This document shows, piece by piece, positions 47,755-57,965 of a stretch of DNA of 64,000 bases. This DNA is from Chaetoderma sp. LZ-2023a (Eukaryota > Mollusca > Caudofoveata > Chaetodermatida > Chaetodermatidae). Below the pieces are notes generated by a model that was not told the origin of the DNA, did no database searches, and worked only from the letters and a program-made list of their open reading frames with translations. The stretch's first letter is position 1. Each line of letters begins with the position of its first letter. Location of the stretch: contig CM067374.1 of the NCBI GenBank assembly GCA_034401795.1, positions 134,705,298 to 134,769,297 of the forward strand, in the 5' to 3' direction. The translations under genes and the position numbers were made by a program.

Positions 47755-48262
47755 CACGAGTATCTTTGATATGCAAATAAACTAATTGAATTGATCTACA
47801 CATAGATCGATGAAGTCAGTGTTGTTGGAATTTTCAAAATGTCCCAGAGTTCGTGCAAAGTAGAAACGCTGGTCTGAGAGAAGAGAATAAATACACATTT
47901 ATATCCAATTTTGAATGGATATTTATCCTGGATGGAATAGAACGTAATTATAAACATATTCATTTCATGTTTGTGTCCTCAGTTCGTGATTTCTCTGTTT
48001 TTTATGTGATGAAACCTTGATATTTGGTGCTCGCTAGATGTGTTGCACACGAGGCATCAAAAAGTGAATGAGGACGAATTTATTTTTGGCGATACCCTTT
48101 ATTAGGCTGCAGGTGTGTGGAAAAGAAAATTGCCGCCGCAAAACAAAATGGCGGACGATTAGTTGATACAAATTGCAAGCATTAATAATTAATTCACTTA
48201 CTTCATTTTTCCTAAAAGATTTCTTAATTTCATGACCCTTCGGATTTAATATGCGATTTATC
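47755..48262 (-). repeat. Right arm of ~490 bp inverted repeat
   Basis: Reverse-complement partner of 43675-44170. As read on the plus strand it has GATATGCAAATAAACTAATT, TGGATATTTATCCTGGATGG, CTCAGTTCGTGATTTCTCTG, ACAAAATGGCGGACGATTAG and ATGACCCTTC. The arms enclose about 3.6 kb made mainly of microsatellites. Confidence 0.8.
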
Positions 48263-48839
48263 AATGAGAAAACTCTCACCCTCAGCACATCTAAATTTTA
48301 AATTATAATAAATTGGTAAAGATTGAATAATTTAAGAGCCAATTGAGTGTTCATATTTACCTCTCGAAACGCGAGGCCGTCTGAGACCATCTATGTTTCA
48401 CAATTTCATGGCGCCATCCCTCGTACTCCCTGTCCTGTTTACCTACCGCATCCTCATATATCGTGTCATAATGTTGCACTGTAGGGGACAGTTTGTAAAG
48501 GCAAGCAGTTCCCGAAGTTGGTTCACCGATGTTGTTCCAAGAGGTTTCTATCAAACGTTTCTCCATGCATCGTTTAACCATTTGGAAACGTTATTGGTGA
48601 GAGTAACCCTCTGGAAGTTGCACAAACAGTGTTTATAATAGTACAACAAATGGTCTACTATACCTTTGCAACATTATTCCCAAAACTCTAACTGTTTCTC
48701 AATCTCTGGCAAATTAGGTAAATCGTGATGATTTATCCAAGTTTAAGTCATTTCATGCATTCTTTGACACATTTAACCCTCACACAACAGAACCGGAAGA
48801 TTATTTATGATGTAAGGTATATACCGTCGAGTATTTTAA
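48263..48839. other. Intergenic, no gene seen
   Basis: No supported feature. Confidence 0.45.
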
Positions 48840-49010
48840 CCCTTTAATAGGCAAATGTGGTCAATTGATCTATTGAATGTCCATCGAGGTTATCGAGCCA
48901 GTCATTTCGGTGGTCAATTTTCAAAAACTATGCTTTCTTATCCCGTAAATGGACATTCTACAATAGCATAACAGAGGCCTGTTTTAGCCAGTATGGCCAG
49001 TAAAGTGCTA
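48840..49010. repeat. Palindromic repeat family 1, half copy
   Basis: CCCTTTAATAGGCAAATGTG at the left, GAGCCAGTCATTTCGGTGG in the centre, and GTAAATGGACATTCTACAA to the right match the family consensus I assembled by eye. Confidence 0.7.
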
Positions 49011-49189
49011 AAATAAAATCGATGAGAAGATTTTGATACATATGGCAGTGACAGGTCTCGCGCAAATAAGTTTCACAATATTTACCACATTTTACGTCTC
49101 GAAACATAAATTTCAAGTGTTGACAATATGAGACTTTGTCCAGGTCATAGAATTCCATAATCAAAATTTACACATTTTAAATGATGTAT

Positions 49190-49727
49190 GCTGACCAGTG
49201 TCCACAACCAATGGTGTATCTAACCAGTGTCCACCACCAATAGTGTATGCTGACCAGTGTCCACAACCAATGGTGTATGCTGACCAGTGTCCACAACCAA
49301 TGGTGTATGCTAACCAGTGTCCACTACCAATGGTGTATGCTGACCAGTGTCCACACCCAATGGTGTATGATGATCAGTGTCCACAACCAATGATGTATGC
49401 TGACCAGTGTCCACAACCAATGGTGTATGCTGACCAGTGTCCACAACCAATAGTGTATGCTGACCAGTGTCCACAACTAATGGTGTATGCTGGCCAGTGT
49501 CCACAACCAATGGTGTATGCTGATCAGTGGCCATAGCCAATGGTGTATGCTGACCAGTGTCCACAACCAATGGTGTATGTTGACCAGTGTCCACAACCAA
49601 TGGTGTATGCTGACCAGTGTCCATAACCCATGGTGTATGCTGACCAGTGTCCACAACCAATGGTGCATGCTGACCAGTGTCCACAACCAATGGTGTATAC
49701 TGACCAGTGTGCACTAACCAATGGTTA
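49190..49727 (+). repeat. 30-bp minisatellite, about 18 copies
   Basis: Unit TGACCAGTGTCCACAACCAA plus TGGTGTATGC. Copies differ at a few positions (TGATCAG, CTACCAA, CCCATGG). Thirty is a multiple of three, so both strands have open frames; I read these as artefacts. Not a CRISPR array: units abut without unique spacers. Confidence 0.97.
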
Positions 49728-49814
49728 TAAATCTCTGACATCTTTCAGGATTATGATCTTAGAAAGATTCTTATTTGGCAGGTACCAAATTGAGGATTCC
49801 AGTTTATCCATCAA

Positions 49815-49880
49815 TCATATGACGTCATAATCAACTACGTGACGTGTATGATGACGTCACAATCAATTACGTCATGAATA
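49815..49880. promoter_or_regulatory. Cluster of CRE-like palindromes
   Basis: Perfect TGACGTCA at 49820-49827 and 49852-49859, plus half-site-like CGTGACGTG (49839) and TACGTCATG (49868), within 65 bases. This is the CREB/ATF recognition element. It sits between the 30-bp minisatellite and a family 2 long copy; no gene start is visible beside it, so a regulatory role is only possible. Confidence 0.4.
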
Positions 49881-49899
49881 ACGAAGCTAAGTTCGTCGT

Positions 49900-50160
49900 G
49901 AACGTTTGATTGATGGCGGACTAAGTGTTGTTGCTTTAGGGCTTTAATAAACATTATATTGAATATTTTGAACCTATTTGACTGGGCGCAACATAGGCAG
50001 CACCCAGTCAAATTAGTTTTAATATAGCTTTCTTGAAATTGAGAGTCCATGAGTGCATGAATCTGTCGATCCCGACACGAGCGAAGCATGGGTCAAGCTT
50101 AACCAGGGATGGGATGGACGTATGTAGCTAAAACTGGATTCCTCCATTTTCTGAACATAC
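49900..50160 (+). repeat. Family 2 long copy B
   Basis: TTTAATAAACATTATATTGA, ATTTGACTGGGCGC, GCACCCAGTCAAATTAGTTT, then TTGAAATTGAGA, GATCCCGACACGAGCGAAGC, GGGATGGGATGG, AAAACTGGATTCCTCCATTT. Same order as in copies at 43440 and 51960. Confidence 0.8.
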
Positions 50161-51199
50161 ACAAATGTTTTAGACAGTCTCGTTAGCAACGTTTTAAGCA
50201 CTTGATTGGTGTGTGCATGTCTTGCACCTCTGTAACATGGCGTAGACGTCACTCCACTACCCTAGTAATACAGGTTACTGGGCCGGCAAAAATCTGGTAT
50301 TCACTCAATGGTAGCCCAATAATCCGCGTTATCAGCGAAAACTTTCGAGCAAAACGTGTTAACCGACAAGCATACTACATGTCAAATAAGAACAATCAAT
50401 GATTGCAAACCTTCGCTTCTAAGTTTTTGTCAAATTGTAAACCTTTGGAATTTCCAGATTGTAAATAAAGTTGTGGAATCCTACTGTACCGCTAAGCCTT
50501 TCTTGTAAAAGTAGAAACCAAGCGGACAAGAAGTTTCCGATATATTCATAGCGTTAGAATCTTGTCAGATCTGGATCAGGATTTGTATCTGGTTCACGGT
50601 TGAAGTCTTTGACTCCTCTATCATTGTAATGTCTATATCAGTGTTACGATTTGAGCCAGATAGGATCAGTATTTTTAAATACAGCTCCGGAATCAGAGCC
50701 AAGTACAGCCAAACACACTAGACAAGAAGCGAATGCAATCCTTCCACGTACTGAGAGAGGGTAAATATGCCAAAATGTTCAGCGGGATAAAGCATAGATC
50801 ATTATAATGTGGCACCAGTAAGATTGAGCAATTAACCGCATGTAGGGACGAGTCTCAATTTCACATTCTAACAGCTTCATCTCATAGTAATTTTGCATGA
50901 AATATAACGGTTTTATTGAGCATGGATAGATTTAATTCACTGTATTTAATCCAAAACACTCAGTAATTCGTTTGTTTATATTTGATCCAAGGGTATAAAT
51001 ACACAAACTATTGTTGCTTAGCTCACACGTAATAAAACAAACAATTACATCTAAGATAGATTACAATCTCGTTTCGTTTATAATAAAGCTGATCTTTAAA
51101 GAGGATTCGTTAAGAGAGCCTGCAACCCAAATGGTGGGGCACTTTGAAGAAGTCAACCATAATCTGGAACCTGGCTTATATTAAGACTGTGTTCATACT
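50161..51199. other. Intergenic, no gene seen
   Basis: AT-rich, no supported coding sequence or RNA gene. Confidence 0.45.
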
Positions 51200-51817
51200 G
51201 CTCTTAGCAAACATAGAGTTATAACAACTCTTAGCAAACATAGAGTTATAACAACTCTTAGCAAACACAGAGGTATAACAACTCTTAGCAAACATAGAGT
51301 GATAACAACTCTTAGCAAACACACAGATATAACAACTCTTAGCAAACATAGACTTTTACCTACTCTTAGCAAACACAGAGGTATAACAACTCTTAGCAAA
51401 CATAGAGTCATAACAACTCTTAGCAAACACAGAGGTATAACAACCCTTAGCAAACACGGCGTTATAACAGCCCTTAGCAAACACAGAGGCATAACAACCA
51501 TTAGCAAACACAGAGTTATAACAACTCTTAGCAAACACAGAGGTATAACAACTCTTAGCAAATATAGAGTGATAACAACTCTTAGCAAACACAGAGGTAT
51601 AACAACTCTTAGCAAGCACAGAGGTATAACAACCCTTAGCAAACACAGCGTTATAACAGCCCTTAGCAAACACAGAGGCATAACATCCATTAACAAACAC
51701 AGAGTTATAATAACTCTTAGCAAACACATAGTTATAACAACTCTTAGCAAACACAGCATTATAACACCCCTTAGCAAACACAAAGTTATAACATCCATTA
51801 GCAAACATAGAGTTGTA
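51200..51817 (+). repeat. 27-bp minisatellite, about 23 copies
   Basis: Unit CTTAGCAAACACAGAGGTAT plus AACAACT with variants (CATAGAGTTAT, CCCTTAG, CACAGCGTTAT). A block of about six units (51440-51600 compared with 51620-51780) repeats with the same variant order, showing that whole blocks have been duplicated. Long Leu/Cys-rich and Lys/Thr-rich frames are artefacts. Confidence 0.97.
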
Positions 51818-51939
51818 TAAATAATCACACTTTGCCAATAGAGCATTCCAGTCTGAAGGCCACATATATCGCTGTCTTCATGAATTACATCACATGTAGG
51901 TTGGCGTTACAAACAACTAGGTCATGAATGACGTATCTA

Positions 51940-52225
51940 AGCACGGCATGGATGCGTAATAGCCTGACAAGTTGTACGAATTGTATATCGTTATTATTTA
52001 ATAAACATTATGTTGAATATTTTGACTGGGCGCTGTTGCTGCAATAAGCTACATTAGAGACAATTTAGTTTCAAAATATTCAACAGCTTACCTTTATAAT
52101 TTTATGGAAATTGAGATTGAGGGAGTGAAGGGTTCGACCGATACCAACACGGGTAAAAGGTGGGCTGAACTTATCTAGAGATGGGTAGGGCATATCTAAA
52201 ACTGGATTCATCCATTTATTCATTC
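51940..52225 (+). repeat. Family 2 long copy C
   Basis: TTTAATAAACATTATGTTGA, ATTTTGACTGGGCGCTGTTG, AATTTAGTTTCAAAATATTC, then TGGAAATTGAGA, ACCGATACCAACACGGG, GATGGGTAGGGCAT, AAAACTGGATTCATCCATTT. It lies 120 bases to the right of the 27-bp minisatellite, as copy B lies to the right of the 30-bp one. Confidence 0.8.
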
Positions 52226-52340
52226 GTTTGCTAGAGAAATTACTACGTCAGTACTGAGCAGCTACAATGGTATCAATGAAAGCACATCACGATACACTTA
52301 CCGTTGCATCGATATATCACATTCACTGGCTAACTTTAGG

Positions 52341-52484
52341 ATGGTGGCACAGACTGCCATCTTCGCCGGTCAGAATGACTGCTGTATACAAGCTATGGAA
52401 TCATTCCTCGCATACGACTTTGATGCCGCCGTTATAACTACGATCATTGATGTTGAATGTGAATGTTTCGGCTGTGTTGAGAAA
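52341..52484 (+). CDS. Possible first coding exon with splice donor
   Basis: ATG 52341 opens 48 codons of mixed, non-repetitive composition (MVAQTAIFAGQNDCCIQAM, AYDFDAAVITTIIDVECEC, CVEK) ending exactly at GTAAGT (52485-52490), a consensus 5' splice site, in phase 0. Read through, the frame meets a TAA 8 codons later. No domain is recognised; the early part, with an Ala/Asp helix, could be a UBA-like or similar small fold but this is only an impression. No acceptor or second exon was identified. It may be the start of a host gene whose remaining exons are elsewhere, or chance. Confidence 0.3.
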
Positions 52485-52844
52485 GTAAGTGTGATACTTT
52501 AAGAATAAGTACAAGACTGTGGTCCTATTGTTGAGATTATCATTGAGATTTGTACATTAAACATACCGATAATATACAGCGATCCGTACACAGCACACTC
52601 TCAGTCAAACGATTTTCGTAGCCATATTGGAGAGAAGGGTAACATGGCAACTAACCTGGAAAATGCAATTGTATTGACTTATACTAAGGGCCCTGATATA
52701 GATGTCGATCTTCAGATTACATATAAGATACGATTGTAATAATGACAATATTGATAATTCAGGGTATGTGAACACCCTACTCACTGGTCGCATACGTCCA
52801 TTACCCAGCTATGGAAGTAATCTGGAATAAATAATGCTCATCCA

Positions 52845-52847
<3 letters not shown>

Positions 52848-52901
<54 letters not shown>

Positions 52902-52902
52902 T
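52848..52902. repeat. (ATT)n microsatellite
   Basis: Eighteen or so uninterrupted ATT triplets. Not coding. Confidence 0.95.
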
Positions 52903-53399
52903 TAATTGTGATTATTTACTGACAATATAAATAGATATAGCAATGTTATATCCGAAGCTTGATGTAAAAGGACGCTGGTGGGTTAGACTGTCTAAAACTG
53001 TAACGAGCTCGTGTATATCGTTCATATCAACATTCCAATATTGGCCTAGATGATACCTAAGCATTTGTTCTAATTGCTGGATAATGCAGATAGTAGGCCC
53101 ACCATTCTGACATTCCGGTATGGGGTGTTGATGAGATAATCCAGCAGTCTGTGTTGTATAATTAGAGCAAGGCGTTCATATGGTTATCTTAGATACGGCA
53201 ATGTCTGCGAGCTGTCAACCGCATTTAGAGTTTTCAATGGTATCCCGAAACTTACATGGTATGATCGAGGCATCTAAACGGCAGATTATCGATAGTATTA
53301 TATATACAATTCAGTAATTTAAGAGATAAACGTAGCTGCTCACTCATGGCAGCAGCTTCAGACTGGCGACAAACGTATTCTCCTGTATGAGAAACGTGC
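52903..53399. other. Intergenic, no gene seen
   Basis: No supported feature. Confidence 0.45.
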
Positions 53400-54200
53400 C
53401 ATATTAGCTGCATACCATGTTTTGAGTTATGAAGTCTGGCATTGGCAAAGGGTCCAGACCTACTGCAAAAAATGCAGAGGAAGATCTTTCTCTGACCGAC
53501 CAGTTATATGCTGGGTCCAAGTCACCGAGCACAATTCCAGCCAGATGGCAGTTATTTCTGTGTGGAATACCGCCAAGCAAGGTACACTCAGCAGAGTAGA
53601 CATGGATGCAGTACTCAGCATGCATGTGTGGTCTTGTGCTATGATAAATACCGCATTAGCAGAATACATGAGCAGCGTTCGTCGGTGTGTGCGATGTGTT
53701 ACCACAAACACAGTCTTACAACAGCCATGCCGCCATTGAAAAACATGAACGAACCATCTACGAGAGAACACATAAAGGCCCAAAGGTCATAACAGCTGAC
53801 TTTAACCAAATTGGTTAATTGGCATTTTCAAAGTCAACGCAAGGATACTACTACAAGACTCTCGTTCACGCTGTCAAGGTAGTGGCTACAGATGAAGCAA
53901 ATTTGCATGTTGTATGAACGTCATGCCAAGTTATGGGGAAAAGTCATCTATGACAAAGATAGGCTTGTCAATCAAACCACCACCCAAATGTCAAACAGGA
54001 AAGCACACAAGGAGGGGATAGCAACCATCACATGAACTCTAGTACAAACGAAGCGGTATTCATGGTAATCAAATGCACTGAGGCCTACAGTGTGGACTAA
54101 TAGTTGTAAATCCGTCAGAACAACTGAAGGTCCTAGAAAAGTATCCAAAGCAAATATCGTACAAAACTATACCGAAATTGCAGCAAAAACACTTTGTTAG
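53400..54200 (+). pseudogene. Probable N-terminal remnant of a LINE ORF (same family as 54.2 kb)
   Basis: Protein-like pieces on the plus strand near 53690-53780 include VCAMCYHKHSLTTAM and, in a neighbouring frame, AAIEKHERTIYERTHKG, which together look like a degenerate Cys2His2 finger, a domain found at the N-terminus of some LINE ORFs. The rest is broken by stops. It is assigned to the LINE by its position directly upstream of the RT fingers. Confidence is low. Confidence 0.3.
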
Positions 54201-54236
54201 TTCAGTAAATGACTAAAAGAACGGGCCACCCGACAA

Positions 54237-54740
54237 GTGTACTCTCTGGCAGATACCATCACAGCCACAGATGATTGCCGCAAAATGTTTATGGAGGTCG
54301 TGGCTCTGAGACTTGTTGGTCCTCTGTCATCAGATTCTATGGATATAACTGAAGGCAACTTCATCGGGACTAACCACGGAAAGGCCGGGAAGCTCAGGGA
54401 ATGGTTTAATCCCCAATTCCCGAATCCAGATGATGAATATGTACACAAGTCTGTAGGTGCTAGCAAGCTACTGAAAACACCAATCGCAGCAACTATGGTT
54501 AAGAAGGCATTTCAGACGCTGAGGAATGAATGCACATCTGGGCCAGCCAGCACTAGGGTTGAACAAAATAAATGAACTATTTAACCATGATGGTGGTAAC
54601 ATTTCCAAACCGATCATTTGCATAGTAAAGTCTTCCTTCTTGTAACACTGCTCAATCAGTGGTGTTGGTCAAGGTACCCTAATAGCGCTGCACAAACTAC
54701 AAGACGGCATCTGTGCTCCACAATAGCATCCGTATGATCC
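54237..54740 (+). pseudogene. LINE RT N-terminal region (plus-strand half)
   Basis: ADTITATDDCRKMFMEV, GKAGKLREWFNPQFPNPDDE, then TPIAATMVKKAFQTLRNE followed by SGPAS resemble the linker and RT fingers of a LINE family whose usual wording is 'kaf-x-x-L-x-N-x-x-x-x-GPD'. The frame ends at TGA/TAA near 54573. A later piece GVGQGTLIALHKLQ (54660-54700) fits the next RT block in another frame. The palm domain does not follow on this strand, because from about 54790 the sequence belongs to an oppositely oriented fragment. Confidence 0.6.
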
Positions 54741-54789
54741 TGCAGAATGTGACTTTGTGTTTGCATCCAACAACAGATTGGGAGGGGCC

Positions 54790-55405
54790 TGTCAAAGCCT
54801 ACTGTTATGATTACTGTATTCTGCGGCTGTAGTAGTAGAAACATCCTACAGCTACAATCAATACTTCTTCGCGTTTGCCCACTGTGTCTTGCCCTCAGCC
54901 AAAATCATTAGCTTCCTCATTGACTTGAGTGTACCTAATCCTGCTTTCTTGAGGTCACCTCGTAGCACGCTTAGCATATTAATGCAATGGCGTCCTCTCC
55001 TGCTGGCTACGAGTAGGGCGAATTCCAAGGCTCTCTATGCTGGTGTGTCTTCTGACTTCCATAGCACATGGCCAAACATGGACCATCTTTGCTCGTCGAC
55101 TTTTACAGACAGCGGCAGCATATTACACATCTTGTATAGTGCATCATGGATTTCAATGCAGCGGCCAGGTAGCAAGTGAAGAGCACAGGGGGTAGACCAT
55201 CTCCCTGTGGGGAGCCGATTGATGTCTCAAATTCTACATACTTCACTGACTTGACTCCATCTGTTACATGGCTGATATTTGTTGGAAAGCTAGTAATTTG
55301 GGTGGTGATTATGGTATCATTTGCCCTAAAGAGACAGGTTTCAGCACACGTGGTAACATGCACAAGGCGGCAGCTGTCCAACCATTGTCTGGGCGCAGCA
55401 AACAC
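54790..55405 (-). pseudogene. LINE RT palm to C-terminal end (minus-strand half)
   Basis: Read leftward from 55405: VEFETSIGSPQGDGLPPVLF is the RT motif before the catalytic Asp pair, then CYLAAALKSM. After a gap or deletion it continues with VDEQRWSMFGHVLWKSEDTP, ALEFALVASRRGRHCINMLS and VLRGDLKKAGLGTL, the ending typical of this LINE group, and then a 3' UTR shared with 63520-63745 (both contain TGTTTCTACTACTACAGCCG). The Asp-Asp motif itself is not visible. It meets the plus-strand half tail to tail near 54.75-54.8 kb. Confidence 0.7.
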
Positions 55406-56361
55406 ATGCGTCAGTTGTCATGTCCACACACTGGAACTATAACAAGATGGGCTTTGATACGTAATAGAAATTCGACACCACCAAATGAGCACAGCCACTG
55501 ACCATATTACACCACACTGTATGGTATTACATTAAACTGAGAGTACGAGTTAAACGAGCCGAATATAACTACTGCCCACCGACTCGCCAACATGACTTCA
55601 CTCGGCTTCTCACAGACAGAGTTCATAGACAAAGAAATGGTCGCCATATAGTCCGGGAACAGTTCAAGCATGTAAATCCAAAACCGAATTTACATATGTA
55701 CACGTATCGTGCAAAAGCGAAGTTAGTGACAAGGGCATCCAGCTGCGAGGCGGGGAGCCGAAATGGAAACTAGGAATTCGCAGATCAAGGATCCGTTGGG
55801 CCAAAACATACTCTTACATGACACAACATGTGTGCCATTGGTGCTATGCAAATGCAACAGCTGGACAGTTACAGAAAAACTAGATGACTACAACAGCAAC
55901 CACCAACAAAACATCACCCTACACCCCTGCCTATACTTATAATACCATATAATCTCCAACTAAGCATTGAACAATTTGTACAATACAGTTCCTCTATTAC
56001 AGAAAATGGCTCAGCACAGATTGTATCTATTTTGTCAAGTTCTCCGATCGCCATCAGACATCACTATATGGAGAGTCTTGGAATTTGATGTTCTCAGCTC
56101 GAAGAGGAGGCATATGCACAAACCTACAAATGGTTAGGACATACTCGGCATTTTCTGCAGACCTCCTTGGCATGACTGATATGTGGTATTGTAGGCAAAT
56201 CAATCATTAGGACATTCCTCTGTGCGTAGTGGATATTCTTATCGGTACCAAGACAGCGTGAGCTATGTTGTATTTAATTCAAAATAAGTAGCCACGCATC
56301 ATTAGATATGATACGTGTATTATATTGCAGTTGCCTGTGACATTCTTTCATTCATCAACAC
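55406..56361. other. Intergenic, no gene seen
   Basis: A few short protein-like pieces on the plus strand near 55545-55730 (FTRLLTDRVHRQRNGRH) but no recognisable domain or intact frame. Confidence 0.4.
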
Positions 56362-57529
56362 TTACAAAGGTGTGCAGATACATAGCTTAGGACTCACATT
56401 ACATACGCCAATCAAAAAAATGATGCATCTAAGAGGATACCGATTCTGATTTAGAATTTCCTGGATGTTGTTTGAGAGCAGGCCGATGACTTTATCAAAC
56501 CATGAGACGATCATGTCATAAAGCTCAGTTCTAAAACGTCGTCCACTGAGAACGTACAGGAAAAAGTTAAATGCGTTGTTAGCATACGTGAGGAACATGA
56601 TTATCCATACTGCTAGGTATTGCCTTGCATATGTACTGGGAGGAACGTTAACTGATACACCCCAATCGTTTCCAGTTAAACTCAATGTGAGATTTGGAAC
56701 CAGACATATAATTGTTGTTATCGATACTGCTAAAAGCATCACTGTTACTGATCTGCTCTGACGTGTGTTCTCATCACTTGCAGTTGAAGTAATTGTTTCA
56801 TTGTTTATGCCTGTCGCCATTCTCAGTTTAATTACGATTGCCATGTTGCTTAGACATAATGACATCAATGGAATAAACACAAAAGATACACTATCAAGCA
56901 CCATCCATTGTGCATACAACTTTTCATATTCCCGCTTTGTTGTTTCGCTTCATATATAAATGCATGCGGTATGCAAATGGTGATATCCAAGATGACAAGA
57001 ATGACGATGAACCGACGAGCATTAGAGATTGTACAGACCCGAGCTGCTTTCATAGGGAAACACACAGCAACAACACGCTCAACTGTTAGCAACACAACTA
57101 ACCATATTGGCATATACTGCAATAAGTAACGAGCAGTCATTATGATAGAACATCCGATGTTCTTGTAAGATATGTCATCAGAGAACAGACGCAAAGTCCT
57201 GACAGACGCAGTCACAATTAGACCCAGTGAATCAAGTATAGCAAGAAGCATCATAATTAATAAAGCTGACGTTAATGGCTTTATCCTCCTCAGAACTAAG
57301 AAAGAATGTTACATGGCACTCCGATAGCACTGAGGATAAATGAATAGTACTGCTTGATAAATATTGCGGCTTTGTATACCGAATTCACGTTCAACTCCCT
57401 CATCCAGGAATCCCAGTCGACATCATCACTAAATGCTGTTGCATTGTCAATATTGTGAGTGACATTGAAGGCAACCTTGTCATGTTGTGACTGAATTCCT
57501 GCAGATTCCACGGCTGAAGTGCTTGCCAT
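56362..57529 (-). CDS. Rhodopsin-family GPCR (peptide-receptor-like), two frameshifts
   Basis: Read leftward from ATG 57529. The extracellular N-terminus has candidate N-glycosylation (NVTHN). TM1 (QYYSFILSAIGVPCNIL) ends at a break near 57296; the next frame supplies LVLRRIKPLTSALLIM into TM2 (AILDSLGLIV). TM3 ends LVVLLTVERVVAVCFP, where ERV replaces DRY. TM4 is VILVILDITICIPHAFIY. A second shift near 56910 leads to TM5 (LDSVSFVFIPLMSLCL), TM6 (VTVMLLAVSITTIICLVP) and TM7 (MFLTYANNAFNFFLYVLSG) followed by RRFRTELYDMI. The NFFLYVLSGRRFR ending is typical of FMRFamide- and thyrotropin-releasing-hormone-receptor-like invertebrate GPCRs. Total about 370 residues, a normal size. Apart from two single-base shifts the gene looks intact, so sequencing error is as likely as decay. 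Confidence 0.8.
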
Positions 57530-57779
57530 AGCTGATTCTCGTGTCTATGCTATGTTTCCTCAGCTTCACTGTCTGTCATATTAACTTTGTTTTACACTAT
57601 GATATAGAAGCTTAATGTACATGCAATATGATTATACTACTTATTGATTACACATATACAATTACTGAATGTGTGTAAGTGTTTTTCTAACAACACATAC
57701 ATTTATAATCGCTGCGAATTACTCATCGTTACTGGTGTTACCTTGATCCTGATTCTCTCCTCAAGCCTATTAGCCCTTT
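57530..57779. promoter_or_regulatory. Upstream region of GPCR, no clear motif
   Basis: AT-rich sequence before the receptor start. No convincing TATA box or CpG-rich core; listed only because any promoter for the receptor should lie here or beyond. Confidence 0.2.
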
Positions 57780-57965
57780 AAAACATGGCTTTTGCAGTGG
57801 TCATGAGAAATGTCCATGACGATTTTTGAAAATTTACCACTGGAATGATTGGCTCGATAACCGAGCCAGTCATTCCAATGGTAAATTTTCAAAAATAGTC
57901 TACCCGTGGTCGGCAAACGAACATTTAAATTCTCAAATTATAGGTTTAAAGGGTTAATAGCAAAT
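57780..57965. repeat. Palindromic repeat family 1, most complete copy
   Basis: A ~180 bp foldback: CCCTTTAAAA at the left and TTTAAAGGGTTA at the right end; inner arms GAAAATTTACCACTGGAATG then GGCTCG, a 4-6 base turn (ATAAC), then CGAGCCAGTCATTCCAATGG and TAAATTTTCAAAAATAGTC. The arms are almost perfectly complementary. Half copies and diverged copies occur at about 8.6, 10.5-11.9, 21.9, 23.3, 24.5-24.9, 41.3, 47.0 and 48.9 kb. Confidence 0.9.

Noticed and set aside
49190-51817. Regular short repeats resembling CRISPR arrays
   Set aside because: Units of 30 and 27 bp abut directly with no unique spacers, no leader and no cas genes, and the genome is animal. These are minisatellites.
53422-53783. 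Overlapping 90-107 codon ORFs on both strands as host genes
   Set aside because: The overlapping frames cannot all be real. The only suggestive motif fits a broken zinc finger of the adjacent LINE.
54237-55405. Twin-priming inversion of one LINE
   Set aside because: The inverted 5' part would have to lie on the 5' side of the 3' part; here it lies beyond the 3' end. Kept only as an open question on the joint.
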